Of a stretch of DNA of 48,499 nt, positions 1-8,401 are shown one piece after another. Each line of letters begins with the position of its first letter. Position 1 is the stretch's first letter. The notes beneath the pieces were generated by a model, which saw only the letters and a list, made by a program, of their open reading frames with translations, did not search any database and was not told the origin of the DNA. The DNA comes from Methylocystaceae bacterium (GTDB lineage: Bacteria; Pseudomonadota; Alphaproteobacteria; Rhizobiales; Beijerinckiaceae). Location: positions 1-48,499 of the forward strand of contig BJGJ01000011.1 of NCBI GenBank assembly GCA_014190435.1, written 5' to 3'. A program made the position numbers and the translations under genes.

Positions 1-117
1 GTCACTACTCTTGACGAGATGGAAAGACGAGAAGAGATAGCTCGGATGCTATCTGGGGCTGCAATAACAGATGAAGCCCGCGCTGCTGCTGCTCAGCTTA
101 TAAAAAATTCCAAATGA
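1..117 (+). CDS. recN: DNA repair protein RecN, C-terminal fragment
   Basis: The window opens inside a plus-strand reading frame that ends with TGA at 115-117. The last 38 residues contain the pattern REEIARMLSG followed by ITDEARAAA. In RecN this follows the Walker B/D-loop part of the SMC-like ATPase head, so the call is the extreme C-terminus of the double-strand-break repair ATPase. The 5' part lies outside the window. In many alphaproteobacteria recN is followed by ligA, but no ligA is seen here. Identification rests on a short segment, though the motif is distinctive. Confidence 0.8.
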   Translation, partial: VTTLDEMERREEIARMLSGAAITDEARAAAAQLIKNSK

Positions 118-489
118 GCTATTATTTCTAGCAGAGATTTTCAAGCACGAGCTTGCTAGCAAATGATGGCTCATAAATTATTATTATCGTCAATCATCAA
201 CTTGGTATATTGTGAGTTAGAAAGAGTATTGACGCGCGATTAGCGCAATTGTGCCGAGATTATGTTGAAAAGATCGCGCGTTTCGATATTTCTTGGTCTG
301 GGGATGTTGCAAGCATTCAGGCTAGAGCTTTGGGTTATAATGTTTTGGCGCATTTTTTTTTACAGAGAACCGGGTGCGTATAGAGGCGTCTTAACTTTGG
401 GTCCTCGCTGACTTGTCAAGAAAAATTGAAAATTCAATAATGAGTAATGTAACAGAGGCCCTTAGTAAGAATTAAATTTATTCAAATAA
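118..489. other. Intergenic region between recN and tyrC, with an unstarted ORF remnant
   Basis: No complete gene is visible in these 372 bases. An open frame runs on the plus strand from about 216 to a TAG at 381-383. It would read ...FDISWSGDVASIQARALGYN..., which looks protein-like, but it has no ATG, GTG or TTG start and is closed upstream by TGA at 213-215. It may be the tail of a decayed gene or chance. A short inverted repeat (CAAGC/GCTTG, near 143-156) follows recN but lacks a T-run. The end next to tyrC is AT-rich. Confidence 0.4.
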
Positions 490-1434
490 TTAATTGTTTT
501 TTTTCTGGTTTTGTCGACCGAAATCCGGAGAAGGGGTGTCCTGCCCTTGCTCAATAATCGATTGCCGAATAGTTCGGGTTCGTGAAAAGAATGCGCTTAA
601 GCTATCACCATCTCCATGGCGAATCATCCGCTGCAAGGCGCTTAAATCTTCATTGAATCTACCTAGCATTTCGAGAACGGCTTCGCGATTATTTAGAAAA
701 ATATCACGCCACATAATTGGGTCAGACGCAGCGATACGAGTAAAGTCACGAAAACCTGAGGCAGAAAATTTAATGACTTCTGAGCGCGTTTGTTCTCCAA
801 AATCATCAGCTGTTCCAACGATATTATATGCGATAAGGTGAGGTAAGTGACTTGTTAGTGCAAGAACTTTGTCATGATGCTCTGGGCTCATTGTTTCAAC
901 CCTTGCGCCGATACGCTCCCAGAACAAGGCAAGCTGCCGGATTTTTAAAGAATCGGCGTTTTTCTTTGGCGTTAAAATACACCAACGATTTTGAAAGAGC
1001 GTTGCAAAACCCGAGTCTGGTCCTGAAAATTCAGTTCCTGCAATTGGGTGTGCAGGAATAAAGTGAGCATGCGTCGGTAAATGTGGTGTTACTTGCTGGA
1101 CAACAGCTGCTTTTACCGAGCCAACATCAGAAACGATGGAGCCGTTTTGAAGAAAGGGAGCGATTTCTTGTGCAATACGACCACAGACACCAACTGGCGT
1201 ACAAATAATGATGAGGTCAGCACCTTCTACGGCGTTTCCTATGCTGCTAATTTTTGAATCTGCTAGGTTTAGTGCTTGAACGCGCTCCATGACGGAGGGT
1301 AGAGCGTCATAAATAGAGATTGTTCGCGTAACATTAAACTGCCGGGCTGCTCTTGCAATCGAAGAGCCAATCAGGCCGCATCCTATAAGCGCAAGCTTTT
1401 CAAATATGGGGGGCTGCGTGCTCAAGCTACTCAT
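490..1434 (-). CDS. tyrC: Prephenate/arogenate dehydrogenase (TyrA/TyrC family)
   Basis: NAD(P)-dependent oxidative decarboxylation of prephenate (or arogenate) on the route to tyrosine, in the cytoplasm. The 314-aa product begins with a Rossmann nucleotide-binding loop, GCGLIGSS at residues 18-25. It then has the family segments VGSVKAAVV and HFIPAHPIAGTE (substrate-pocket His region) and an all-alpha C-terminal dimerisation half. Length is normal for the monofunctional alphaproteobacterial enzyme, with no chorismate mutase or ACT domain. The start overlaps the 3' end of hisC by 8 bases, implying translational coupling in a chorismate mutase-hisC-tyrC operon. Whether it prefers prephenate or arogenate cannot be read from the sequence. 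Confidence 0.93.
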   Translation of the reverse strand: MSSLSTQPPIFEKLALIGCGLIGSSIARAARQFNVTRTISIYDALPSVMERVQALNLADSKISSIGNAVEGADLIIICTPVGVCGRIAQEIAPFLQNGSIVSDVGSVKAAVVQQVTPHLPTHAHFIPAHPIAGTEFSGPDSGFATLFQNRWCILTPKKNADSLKIRQLALFWERIGARVETMSPEHHDKVLALTSHLPHLIAYNIVGTADDFGEQTRSEVIKFSASGFRDFTRIAASDPIMWRDIFLNNREAVLEMLGRFNEDLSALQRMIRHGDGDSLSAFFSRTRTIRQSIIEQGQDTPSPDFGRQNQKKNN

Positions 1435-2545
1435 TTTTGAAACTATTTTTTCCTTTTTGCATAAATTCTTTTAATGCGGAGACGACCGCGTGATTGGCTT
1501 CTTGTCCGCCTACAGTCAGGCGAAGAAAATCAGGCATTCCATAGGTGCCGATCGCCCGAAGAATCAGTCCTTTTTTAGTGAGAAACTGATCGGCGTCGAC
1601 TGCAGTTAGGCCGGGCGTAGACGGAAAACGGATGGCGATGAAATTGGCGACACTGGGTAATACTTCAAGGCCAAGCGCTGAAATTTCATTCGTTAACCAA
1701 GGCAACCATCGCGTATTATGCTCGATCGCTTTTTGAATATGTTCTGCATCAGCTAGAGCGGCGATGCCGGCAGCAGATGCGATACTGGAAATATTGAATG
1801 GCGGACGGATGCGATTGAGTGTTTCAATTATCGCGCTCGGGCCATAGCCCCATCCAAGACGTAGACCGGCAAGACCATAGATTTTAGAGAAAGTGCGGGT
1901 CATTACAACATTTGTATATTCATCAACAATATTTATGCCCGCGGAATAGTCTGTTCTTGTAACATATTCCGCATAAGCGGCATCTATTACGAGAATGGTC
2001 TGTTTTGGCAGGGAGGCGGCAAGGCGCCTAACCTCTTCTTCTGGCAAATAGGAGCCAGTTGGGTTATTTGGGTTAGCGAGAAAGACGAGTTTTGTTTTCT
2101 CGTTCACGCAGCTTAGTAGCGAGTCGACATCAGCTGAATAGTTTTTTTCTGGCGCTACAACAGGCCGACCGCCTGCGCTGAGGGTCACGATCTTGTATTC
2201 TAGAAAACCATATTGACTATAAACTCCCTCGTCTTGCGGGCCTATATAGGCAAGCGCAAGTAATTCGAGAACCTCATCCGAGCCTGCCCCGGCAATGATG
2301 CGCGCTGGATCTAAGTTAAACTGCGCGCCAATTGCTTCACGAAGGTTACGCGAGGAGCCTTCAGGATAAAGAGCGGATTCTTCAAGAATATCGCGAGCAG
2401 CTACAATGGCTCGAGGGGAGGGTCCTAATGGCGTTTCATTTGCGGATAACTTAAAGGCGCGCGTTGCGCCGGGTGCTGCGCTTTTTCCGGGGACATAGGC
2501 GTCGATCGATAAAACACCTGGACGCGGAATGGGTAGATTGCTCAT
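1427..2545 (-). CDS. hisC: Histidinol-phosphate aminotransferase family protein
   Basis: PLP-dependent class I/II aminotransferase. In this setting it probably transaminates histidinol phosphate and/or prephenate and other aromatic keto acids. Visible motifs are KLSANETPLGPSP at the N-terminus, GAGSDEVLELL (cofactor phosphate binding), NPNNPTGS, and the Schiff-base lysine in TRTFSKIYGLAGLRLG (about residue 221 from this start). The frame is open to 2608, but I chose the ATG at 2545: it gives the family start MSNLPIPRPGVLSI, has an AGGGAG ribosome site 8-13 bases upstream, and begins 4 bases after the preceding gene stops. The 3' end overlaps tyrC. A placement between chorismate mutase and TyrC favours an aromatic-transaminase role in addition to histidine synthesis. 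Confidence 0.9.
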   Translation of the reverse strand: MSNLPIPRPGVLSIDAYVPGKSAAPGATRAFKLSANETPLGPSPRAIVAARDILEESALYPEGSSRNLREAIGAQFNLDPARIIAGAGSDEVLELLALAYIGPQDEGVYSQYGFLEYKIVTLSAGGRPVVAPEKNYSADVDSLLSCVNEKTKLVFLANPNNPTGSYLPEEEVRRLAASLPKQTILVIDAAYAEYVTRTDYSAGINIVDEYTNVVMTRTFSKIYGLAGLRLGWGYGPSAIIETLNRIRPPFNISSIASAAGIAALADAEHIQKAIEHNTRWLPWLTNEISALGLEVLPSVANFIAIRFPSTPGLTAVDADQFLTKKGLILRAIGTYGMPDFLRLTVGGQEANHAVVSALKEFMQKGKNSFKNE

Positions 2546-2549
2546 CGCC

Positions 2550-3413
2550 TCATCTCCCTGGCGCAAAGACGCCACTTCGCGCATGCGATAATTCATAGCG
2601 CTCAGCATGGCTGCCGATTGAAGAAATAGAGGCGTTCGTCATGGCTTGTGCAAATCGTTTTGTTTCGATGTGGCCTGGAGCTGCGACCATCAGTGATAAT
2701 CCTCCGGCATGCGGTGCGCTGGCGACAATTTCTCCTTCAAGTTCAGATATGATGGCAGGAATGGAATGCGACCACTCTGGCAAATGGATGGCGTACAGTA
2801 GAATATCATGTGAGGCTGCTTCGCTTGCAGCGCATGCAAGGATAAATACAGGCAAACCGGCGGGATGATCCGGTCGCTCGACGAAAGGTAGGCGCGCAAT
2901 GATTTTTGGCGTATCCTCTCCGATGAGGCGCGTCCACCATGCGCCGTCCCCAATAGCGCCGGTGGCCCGTAACACTCCCAGATCACCCTTCGATTTAGCA
3001 ATAGCGTCAATTACAGCATCAGCGCCATGGTGTGCGATATAGGGAACGGTAAAGCCAAAATGAAATCGCGCGCTATCGCGCATCTGGGCATCGCCACCTG
3101 AATCATCTGTGTGGACACAATAATTATTTTGAACATATGTGAAGGTTGAGACAATAACGCGCCAAACCCCTTCCACAGCGTCAACGGGCAGTAGACCCTG
3201 ATGCCGCTCAACGAGCGCGCGCATCATTTGCGCCTCTCTCTCTGGGCGAAAGGCGCATCCGCCTCCCTGAGCCCGTTTTACGGCAATTAGTCGATCAATA
3301 ATCTCGCCGCGCGCGATAAGTAATTTGTGCATTTCGAGATCGATGCGGTCAATCTCGGCGCGTAATTGGGTTAGCGGATCTACAGCAGGGGGTGAGGTAG
3401 GCTGGTCTGGCAT
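2550..3413 (-). CDS. AroQ chorismate mutase with degenerate prephenate-dehydratase-like C-terminal region
   Basis: Isomerises chorismate to prephenate. Residues about 14-100 form the AroQ helical mutase: LRAEIDRIDLEMHKLL, the basic pair in IDRLIAVKRAQG, then FRPEREAQMMRAL. The remaining ~185 residues resemble the layout of prephenate dehydratase, but I see no intact dehydratase TRF signature; GAWWTRLIGED occupies a comparable place. Dehydratase activity is therefore doubtful. Homologues of this length are common upstream of hisC and tyrC in Hyphomicrobiales and are usually annotated simply as chorismate mutase. The frame extends to 3530, but the ATG at 3413 (MPDQPTSPP) gives the usual N-terminus. 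It is the first gene of the operon and divergent from the SHMT paralogue. Confidence 0.85.
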   Translation of the reverse strand: MPDQPTSPPAVDPLTQLRAEIDRIDLEMHKLLIARGEIIDRLIAVKRAQGGGCAFRPEREAQMMRALVERHQGLLPVDAVEGVWRVIVSTFTYVQNNYCVHTDDSGGDAQMRDSARFHFGFTVPYIAHHGADAVIDAIAKSKGDLGVLRATGAIGDGAWWTRLIGEDTPKIIARLPFVERPDHPAGLPVFILACAASEAASHDILLYAIHLPEWSHSIPAIISELEGEIVASAPHAGGLSLMVAAPGHIETKRFAQAMTNASISSIGSHAERYELSHARSGVFAPGR

Positions 3414-3582
3414 GAAGACTGTCTTAGAGCATGTACCCCCAAAGTTAAAAGCCTTTTGAGATGATTTTGTTACCGGTAGGCCGATCGCTTGGCGATGATC
3501 GTTCACCAATATGATTTTAGTCCTTGCCATAAATCATGAATGGGGTTTGCTTAGGTTAGAGTAAGCAATCAGGGAGTGACGC

Positions 3583-4842
3583 GTGAATTGGCGGCAGGGC
3601 GGCTATTTTTCAGCTGGACTAGAGACCGATCCAGAGTTGTTTAGGATGATCGAGGGGGAGCTGAAGCGCCAACAGAATGGCATTGAATTAATTGCCTCTG
3701 AGAATCTTGTTTCTCGATGTGTCCTTGCCGCTCAGGGATCCATAATGACCAATAAGACTGTGGAAGGGACGGTTTTCAAACGCTACTATGGCGGTGCAAT
3801 TTATGCTGATGAAATTGAAGCCTTGGCGATTTCGCGTGCTTGCAAATTATTCAACTGCGGCTTTGCTAATGTGCAGCCGCATTCAGGCACTAATGCTAAT
3901 GCGGGTGTCCTATTGGGATTGCTCAAACTCGGCGCGCCAATCCTTTCAATGAATATTACAGCTGGTGGCCACATTAGTCATGGACATCCTGCAACATTGA
4001 CGGGGCGCGATTACACGGTGACGCATTATGGCGTTAGTCGGCGGACTGAGCGAGTTGACCTTGATGAGGTACGAGATTTGGCTTTGAAGACTCGGCCGCG
4101 TCTTATTATAGCGGGAGGTTCGGCCTATCCAAGAAAGTTAGATTTTTCTCAGTTGCGACAAATTGCAGATGAGATCGGCGCGTATCTCATGGTAGATATG
4201 GCGCATTTTGCAGGACTAGTTGCCGCGCGTCTTTATCCTGACCCTCTCATTTATGCCCATGTTGTGACAACGACCACTTACAAGTCCCTACGCGGTGCGC
4301 GAGGAGGTATGGTCTTATGGAATGACCCTGAGCTTACACAGCAGATTAATCAAGGAATTTTCCCTGGCGTACAAGGGTCGGTAATGTTGCATGCTATAGC
4401 AGGAAAGGCGGCTTGTTTAGGAGAGGCTCTGCGTGAGGAGTTTACTCTTTACAATATTGAAGCACAGCGTAGCGCGGTTTTATTGGCGCAAAAATTATCT
4501 GCTGGTGGAGCCAGAATTGTAACTGGCGGCACGGATACGACGCTGGTTCTGGTTGATCTTACCGCCTTTGACCTGACCGGAGATACCGCAGCTCAAGCGC
4601 TTGAGCTTGCAGGTTTGGCAGTTAATAAAAATCTCATTCCATTTGATCAGCGTAGCCCAGAGCGGCCGTCGGGCTTACGTCTTTCAACTAATGCTGGCGT
4701 AGCGCGTGGATTTGGCGAGAGGGAGTTCGCGACTATCGGAGGATGGATTATACGTATTTTGCATAACCCCAGCGATTTGGGCGAAATTGAAAATATACGT
4801 AATGAAGTATCGGAATTATGCGCTGCTTTTCCGATTTATTGA
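3583..4842 (+). CDS. Serine hydroxymethyltransferase-like PLP enzyme (divergent paralogue)
   Basis: Fold-type I PLP enzyme of the GlyA family, 419 aa, with a GTG start preceded by AGGGAG. Family marks are IELIASENLVSR, KRYYGG, FANVQPHSGTNAN, DMAHFAGLVAA and the PLP lysine in TTTTYKSLRGARGG. Several positions depart from ordinary GlyA. The residue before the PLP lysine is Tyr where GlyA has His. The loop GGHISHGHPATLTG replaces the usual GGHLTHG-SPVN type. GVQGSVMLHAI lacks the usual Pro of GGPLMH. The C-terminal loop RPSGLRLSTNAG is also unlike GlyA's SGIRLGTPA. It may act on another amino acid, for example as a 2-methylserine hydroxymethyltransferase; that is inference. It is divergently transcribed from the chorismate mutase operon. 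Confidence 0.85.
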   Translation: MNWRQGGYFSAGLETDPELFRMIEGELKRQQNGIELIASENLVSRCVLAAQGSIMTNKTVEGTVFKRYYGGAIYADEIEALAISRACKLFNCGFANVQPHSGTNANAGVLLGLLKLGAPILSMNITAGGHISHGHPATLTGRDYTVTHYGVSRRTERVDLDEVRDLALKTRPRLIIAGGSAYPRKLDFSQLRQIADEIGAYLMVDMAHFAGLVAARLYPDPLIYAHVVTTTTYKSLRGARGGMVLWNDPELTQQINQGIFPGVQGSVMLHAIAGKAACLGEALREEFTLYNIEAQRSAVLLAQKLSAGGARIVTGGTDTTLVLVDLTAFDLTGDTAAQALELAGLAVNKNLIPFDQRSPERPSGLRLSTNAGVARGFGEREFATIGGWIIRILHNPSDLGEIENIRNEVSELCAAFPIY

Positions 4843-4863
4843 GGGTTGTTTTTGAAAAGAAAA

Positions 4864-4893
4864 CCCCGGAAGACAACTGTTTGTCTCCCAGGG
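4864..4893 (-). terminator. Rho-independent terminator of glnA (convergent with the SHMT gene)
   Basis: Read on the minus strand, an inverted repeat with arms GGAGACAA and TTGTCTTCC (one bulged base, 3-4 base loop) and an outer CCC/GGG is followed by GGTTTTCTTTTC. This fits an intrinsic terminator behind glnA. The plus-strand side has no comparable T-run. Confidence 0.65.
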
Positions 4894-4938
4894 CTATAGT
4901 ATTCGCGCGTCAAAATTTGTGACGAAATAAGTTGTTCC

Positions 4939-6348
4939 CTAGTAAGAATAATACATATCAAACTCTACTGGATGCGGAGTCATTTCGAATCTCATGACGT
5001 CCTGCATCTTGAGCTCAATATAAGATTCGATGAAGTCTTTGTTGAAGACGCCTCCAGCTGTCAGATAGGCGTGATCAGCTTTTAATGAATCCAATGCCTC
5101 GCGCAGCGAACCACAAACAGTTGGTATGGCTTTCAACTCTTCTGGTGGGAGATCGTAGAGATCCTTGTCTGCTGGCGCGCCTGGGTCAATCTTATTCGCA
5201 ATGCCATCGAGGCCGGCCATGAGCATAGCGGCGAAAGCGAGATAAGGATTTGCCATTGGATCAGGGAAGCGAACCTCGATACGCTTTGCTTTCGGGCTTG
5301 ATCCAAATGGAATGCGGCAGGAGGCTGATCGATTGCGAGAAGAATAGGCTAGGAGGACTGGGGCCTCATACCCTGGAACCAAGCGCTTGTATGAGTTGGT
5401 TGAGGGGTTTGTGAAAGCATTAAGCGACTTGGCGTGCTTGATGATGCCGCCGATGTACCAGAGGCATTCTTGTGAAAGTCCAGCGTATTTGTCTCCAGCG
5501 AAGACGGGTTTGCCTTCTTTCCAGATAGATTGATGCACATGCATGCCTGAGCCGTTATCGCCGAAGACAGGTTTCGGCATGAAAGTAGCTGTCTTGCCGT
5601 AAGAATGCGCAACTTGATGTATGGCGTATTTATAGATTTGGAGATGATCCGCCACTGTTACGAGCGTTTCAAATTTTAAGCCCAGTTCGTGCTGTGCAGA
5701 GGCGACTTCATGGTGATGTTTTTCTACCTTCACGCCCATCGCCGCCATGGCGGCAAGCATTTCGCCTCGCATGTCTTGCGCGGAGTCCACAGGCGGAACT
5801 GGAAAATAGCCGCCCTTCGTACGAACGCGGTGTCCGAGATTACCGCCTTCGTAAGCTGTGTCAGCGTTTGAGGGTAATTCCACGGAATCAAGGGTGAAAC
5901 CAGTATTGTAGGGATCTGCAGAGAAACGAACGTCGTCAAAGACGAAAAACTCAGCTTCTGGTCCGAAAAAGGCCGTATCGCCGATGCCTACCGTTTGGAC
6001 ATGCGCCATAGCTTTTTTAGCAATGCTGCGAGGATCGCGGTTGTAAGGCTGGCCTGTCGTTGGCTCAACGACATCGCAAACGATTACCATCGTTGGCGCA
6101 GCAAAGAAGGGATCCATTGTAGCGGTAGTGAGGTCGGGTAGAAGCGTCATGTCCGACTCATTGATTGCCTTCCAGCCTGCGATGGAAGAGCCGTCGAACA
6201 TAATGCCTTCGTTCAAAGCATCTTCGTCAACGATTGAAACGTCGAAAGTGACATGCTGCCACTTACCGCGGGGATCGGTAAAGCGGAAATCAACATATTT
6301 GATGTCTTCTTCTTTGATTTGTTTAAGAATTGCCTTCGCAGTCGTCAT
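4939..6348 (-). CDS. glnA: Glutamine synthetase type I
   Basis: ATP-dependent synthesis of glutamine from glutamate and ammonium; forms a dodecamer in the cytoplasm. The 469-aa protein has the usual GSI order: beta-grasp N-terminus with [19 protein letters not shown] (metal-binding glutamates), [12 protein letters not shown], the flexible glutamate loop [27 protein letters not shown], and the adenylylation tyrosine in [11 protein letters not shown] (about residue 398). The intact site indicates control by GlnE adenylylation (GSI-beta subtype). It lies 96 bases downstream of glnB on the same strand, the classic alphaproteobacterial glnBA arrangement, and ends in a probable terminator. No internal anomalies are seen. 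Confidence 0.98.
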   Translation of the reverse strand: MTTAKAILKQIKEEDIKYVDFRFTDPRGKWQHVTFDVSIVDEDALNEGIMFDGSSIAGWKAINESDMTLLPDLTTATMDPFFAAPTMVIVCDVVEPTTGQPYNRDPRSIAKKAMAHVQTVGIGDTAFFGPEAEFFVFDDVRFSADPYNTGFTLDSVELPSNADTAYEGGNLGHRVRTKGGYFPVPPVDSAQDMRGEMLAAMAAMGVKVEKHHHEVASAQHELGLKFETLVTVADHLQIYKYAIHQVAHSYGKTATFMPKPVFGDNGSGMHVHQSIWKEGKPVFAGDKYAGLSQECLWYIGGIIKHAKSLNAFTNPSTNSYKRLVPGYEAPVLLAYSSRNRSASCRIPFGSSPKAKRIEVRFPDPMANPYLAFAAMLMAGLDGIANKIDPGAPADKDLYDLPPEELKAIPTVCGSLREALDSLKADHAYLTAGGVFNKDFIESYIELKMQDVMRFEMTPHPVEFDMYYSY

Positions 6349-6444
6349 GTTGCTCTTTGCCTCTCTTATGTGGTCTAGCTTAGTGGATGGATCGCTAATA
6401 ATTAGCGAATTGGTATAATGGAAACTTCGGGCGAACCCGATGTA

Positions 6445-6792
<348 letters not shown>

Positions 6793-6862
6793 CTACGCAA
6801 CGCAAAACACTCGAGGCGTCCGCGGAGCGTCCTCCCAGATAATAACGCGCTTTTATCATCTC

Positions 6863-6878
6863 AGCGATTTTGGCGCCA
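6863..6878 (-). promoter_or_regulatory. Candidate sigma-54 (-24/-12) promoter of glnBA
   Basis: On the minus strand the sequence TGGCGCCAAAATCGCT has GG and GC separated by exactly 10 bases, and 9 of the consensus bases of TGGCACG-N4-TTGCW agree. The predicted start of transcription would leave a leader of roughly 70 bases before glnB. Nitrogen-regulated, NtrC-activated sigma-54 promoters ahead of glnBA are known in rhizobia. I did not find a clear NtrC site upstream, so this stays tentative. Confidence 0.4.
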
Positions 6879-6966
6879 TGGCTAAGGTTAAATGGGCTAA
6901 AATCTTATTGCGCGCCCTATGATTAGTAATATTGCCTATTTATTAAGCAATTTGCTTATATATTAA

Positions 6967-7827
6967 TCATTTTTTGCTTTTTTCGACCGGAAGTATTTCT
7001 GTTCCGCCCCACTCTGACCAAGAACCGTCATAGACCTTCGGGATAGTTCTTCCTGTCGCTGCAACTGCCAAAGATAAGATACAGGCGGTCAATCCTGAGC
7101 CGCAGGTGACGATTGCAGGTTTTTCTAAGTCTAGACCTGAGCCTTTGAGGACCGCTTCAAGATTTTCTTTTGGCAAAAGACACCCGAATTCTATTAGCCT
7201 CTGAAATGGGAGATTTAAGGCTCCTGGCATATGCCCTGATCTTAGCCCGGGACGTGGCTCATTGACCTCGCCCCGAAATCTTTCGGTGGACCGAGCGTCA
7301 AGGACTTGGGTCGCCCCACTCTTTAACGCTGACGCAACCTCTTGTGCTTCAGCTACAAGTGTGGCGTCGAAGCTAGCCTCAAATTGCGTAGGACAAGATT
7401 TTACTGGCCCCTTTTCCAGGGGAAGGCCCTCACTTTTCCAGGCTGGCAAGCCGCCCATCAGGATAGAAACCTTGCGCATGCCAAAGACTTGCAGCGTCCA
7501 CCAAAGTCTGGGTGCGGAAAATAGACCAAGGCTGTCATAGATGATCGCATGACATTCATTGCTGAGGCCTATTTTGCTCATTGTATGAGAAAAAAACTTC
7601 GCGCTTGGCAACATATGCGGCAGGTCTGTTTCTTGGTTGGAGATGGCGTCTATGTCAAAGAAAACGGCTCCTGGTATATGCCCGTTCAGATATTCTTCAT
7701 GTGCGTTTCTTCCCGATGAGGGCATATGCCAAGAGGCGTCTAGGACCAAGATTTTGGATGAGTGTCTCATGACCTCGAGCTGTTGCGGTGAAACAAATAA
7801 GCTTTCGGGATTGATGGAATGCGTCAT
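6967..7827 (-). CDS. sseA: 3-mercaptopyruvate sulfurtransferase (two-domain rhodanese)
   Basis: Transfers sulfur from 3-mercaptopyruvate or thiosulfate to thiol acceptors. The 286-aa protein has two rhodanese domains. The N-terminal non-catalytic one contains YLNGHIPGAVFFDID and YDSLGLFSAPRLWW; the C-terminal one has the active loop CGSGLTA with the catalytic Cys at about residue 242. The loop sequence CGSGxT is that of mercaptopyruvate sulfurtransferases rather than thiosulfate sulfurtransferases (CRKGVT). No signal peptide, so cytoplasmic. It is divergent from the YkgJ-type gene, with about 95 bases between starts. Confidence 0.9.
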   Translation of the reverse strand: MTHSINPESLFVSPQQLEVMRHSSKILVLDASWHMPSSGRNAHEEYLNGHIPGAVFFDIDAISNQETDLPHMLPSAKFFSHTMSKIGLSNECHAIIYDSLGLFSAPRLWWTLQVFGMRKVSILMGGLPAWKSEGLPLEKGPVKSCPTQFEASFDATLVAEAQEVASALKSGATQVLDARSTERFRGEVNEPRPGLRSGHMPGALNLPFQRLIEFGCLLPKENLEAVLKGSGLDLEKPAIVTCGSGLTACILSLAVAATGRTIPKVYDGSWSEWGGTEILPVEKSKK

Positions 7828-7922
7828 ATTTTATCTCGATTTAAATCCGAATGCGTCTTGCATCCAACGCCCGCAAGGTGACAATACGCCGATTCGATTC
7901 CCTCTGTCTGCGTTTGGACGCT

Positions 7923-8339
7923 ATGCTTGAAATTCCCGGAAAAGCCTGCGGCAGCTGCTATCTTTGCTGTAAAGTTCTCGAAATAGAAGAGTTCAATAAG
8001 AAAGCTGGCAAATTATGTGACCATTGCGTCCATGAAGGAGGCTGTGGCATTTACACGAAGCGTCCCGAGGTTTGTCGCGATTATCACTGTCGTTGGAAAG
8101 AAGAACGCAGCCTCTCCGCTCAGTTGCGGCCAGATCGTGTCGGCACTTTGCTGATGGACGATCCTGACAGTGATGAATATCACGCAGTCTGTGATCCTGC
8201 GAAGCCATTCATGTGGCGCAATCCTTTAGTTTTCAAGCATCTTGTCGCTGAGGCGAAGTCAGGTCGCACTGTTTTAGCTAAAGCAGGATTGCGCGCTTGG
8301 CGTATTTTTCCTGATGGTCATTGGCAGGAGACCGCTTAG
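7923..8339 (+). CDS. YkgJ/UPF0153-type cysteine-cluster protein
   Basis: 138-aa protein rich in ordered cysteines: CGSCYLCC at residues 9-16, then CDHCVHEGGCGIY and RPEVCRDYHC. This is the Zn/Fe-S cluster family CxxCxxCC (YkgJ, DUF/UPF0153), whose members are thought to bind a metal cluster; the biochemical role is not settled. The frame is open from 7851, but the ATG at 7923 gives the usual start just ahead of the first cysteine block. Two additional conserved-looking stretches, RVGTLLMDDP and CDPAKPFMWRN, occur in the C-terminal half. It stands between the divergent sulfurtransferase and the DUF3108 gene; the sulfur-related neighbour may be coincidental. Confidence 0.75.
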   Translation: MLEIPGKACGSCYLCCKVLEIEEFNKKAGKLCDHCVHEGGCGIYTKRPEVCRDYHCRWKEERSLSAQLRPDRVGTLLMDDPDSDEYHAVCDPAKPFMWRNPLVFKHLVAEAKSGRTVLAKAGLRAWRIFPDGHWQETA

Positions 8340-8401
8340 CGCGACCAATCACCATAATCTGTGTAGTGCATGAGGACTCTTAAAGATGAAATGCAGGAAC
8401 A

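Noticed and set aside
494-1061. Plus-strand ORFs opposite tyrC
   Set aside because: Shadows of tyrC; composition and lack of motifs do not support them.
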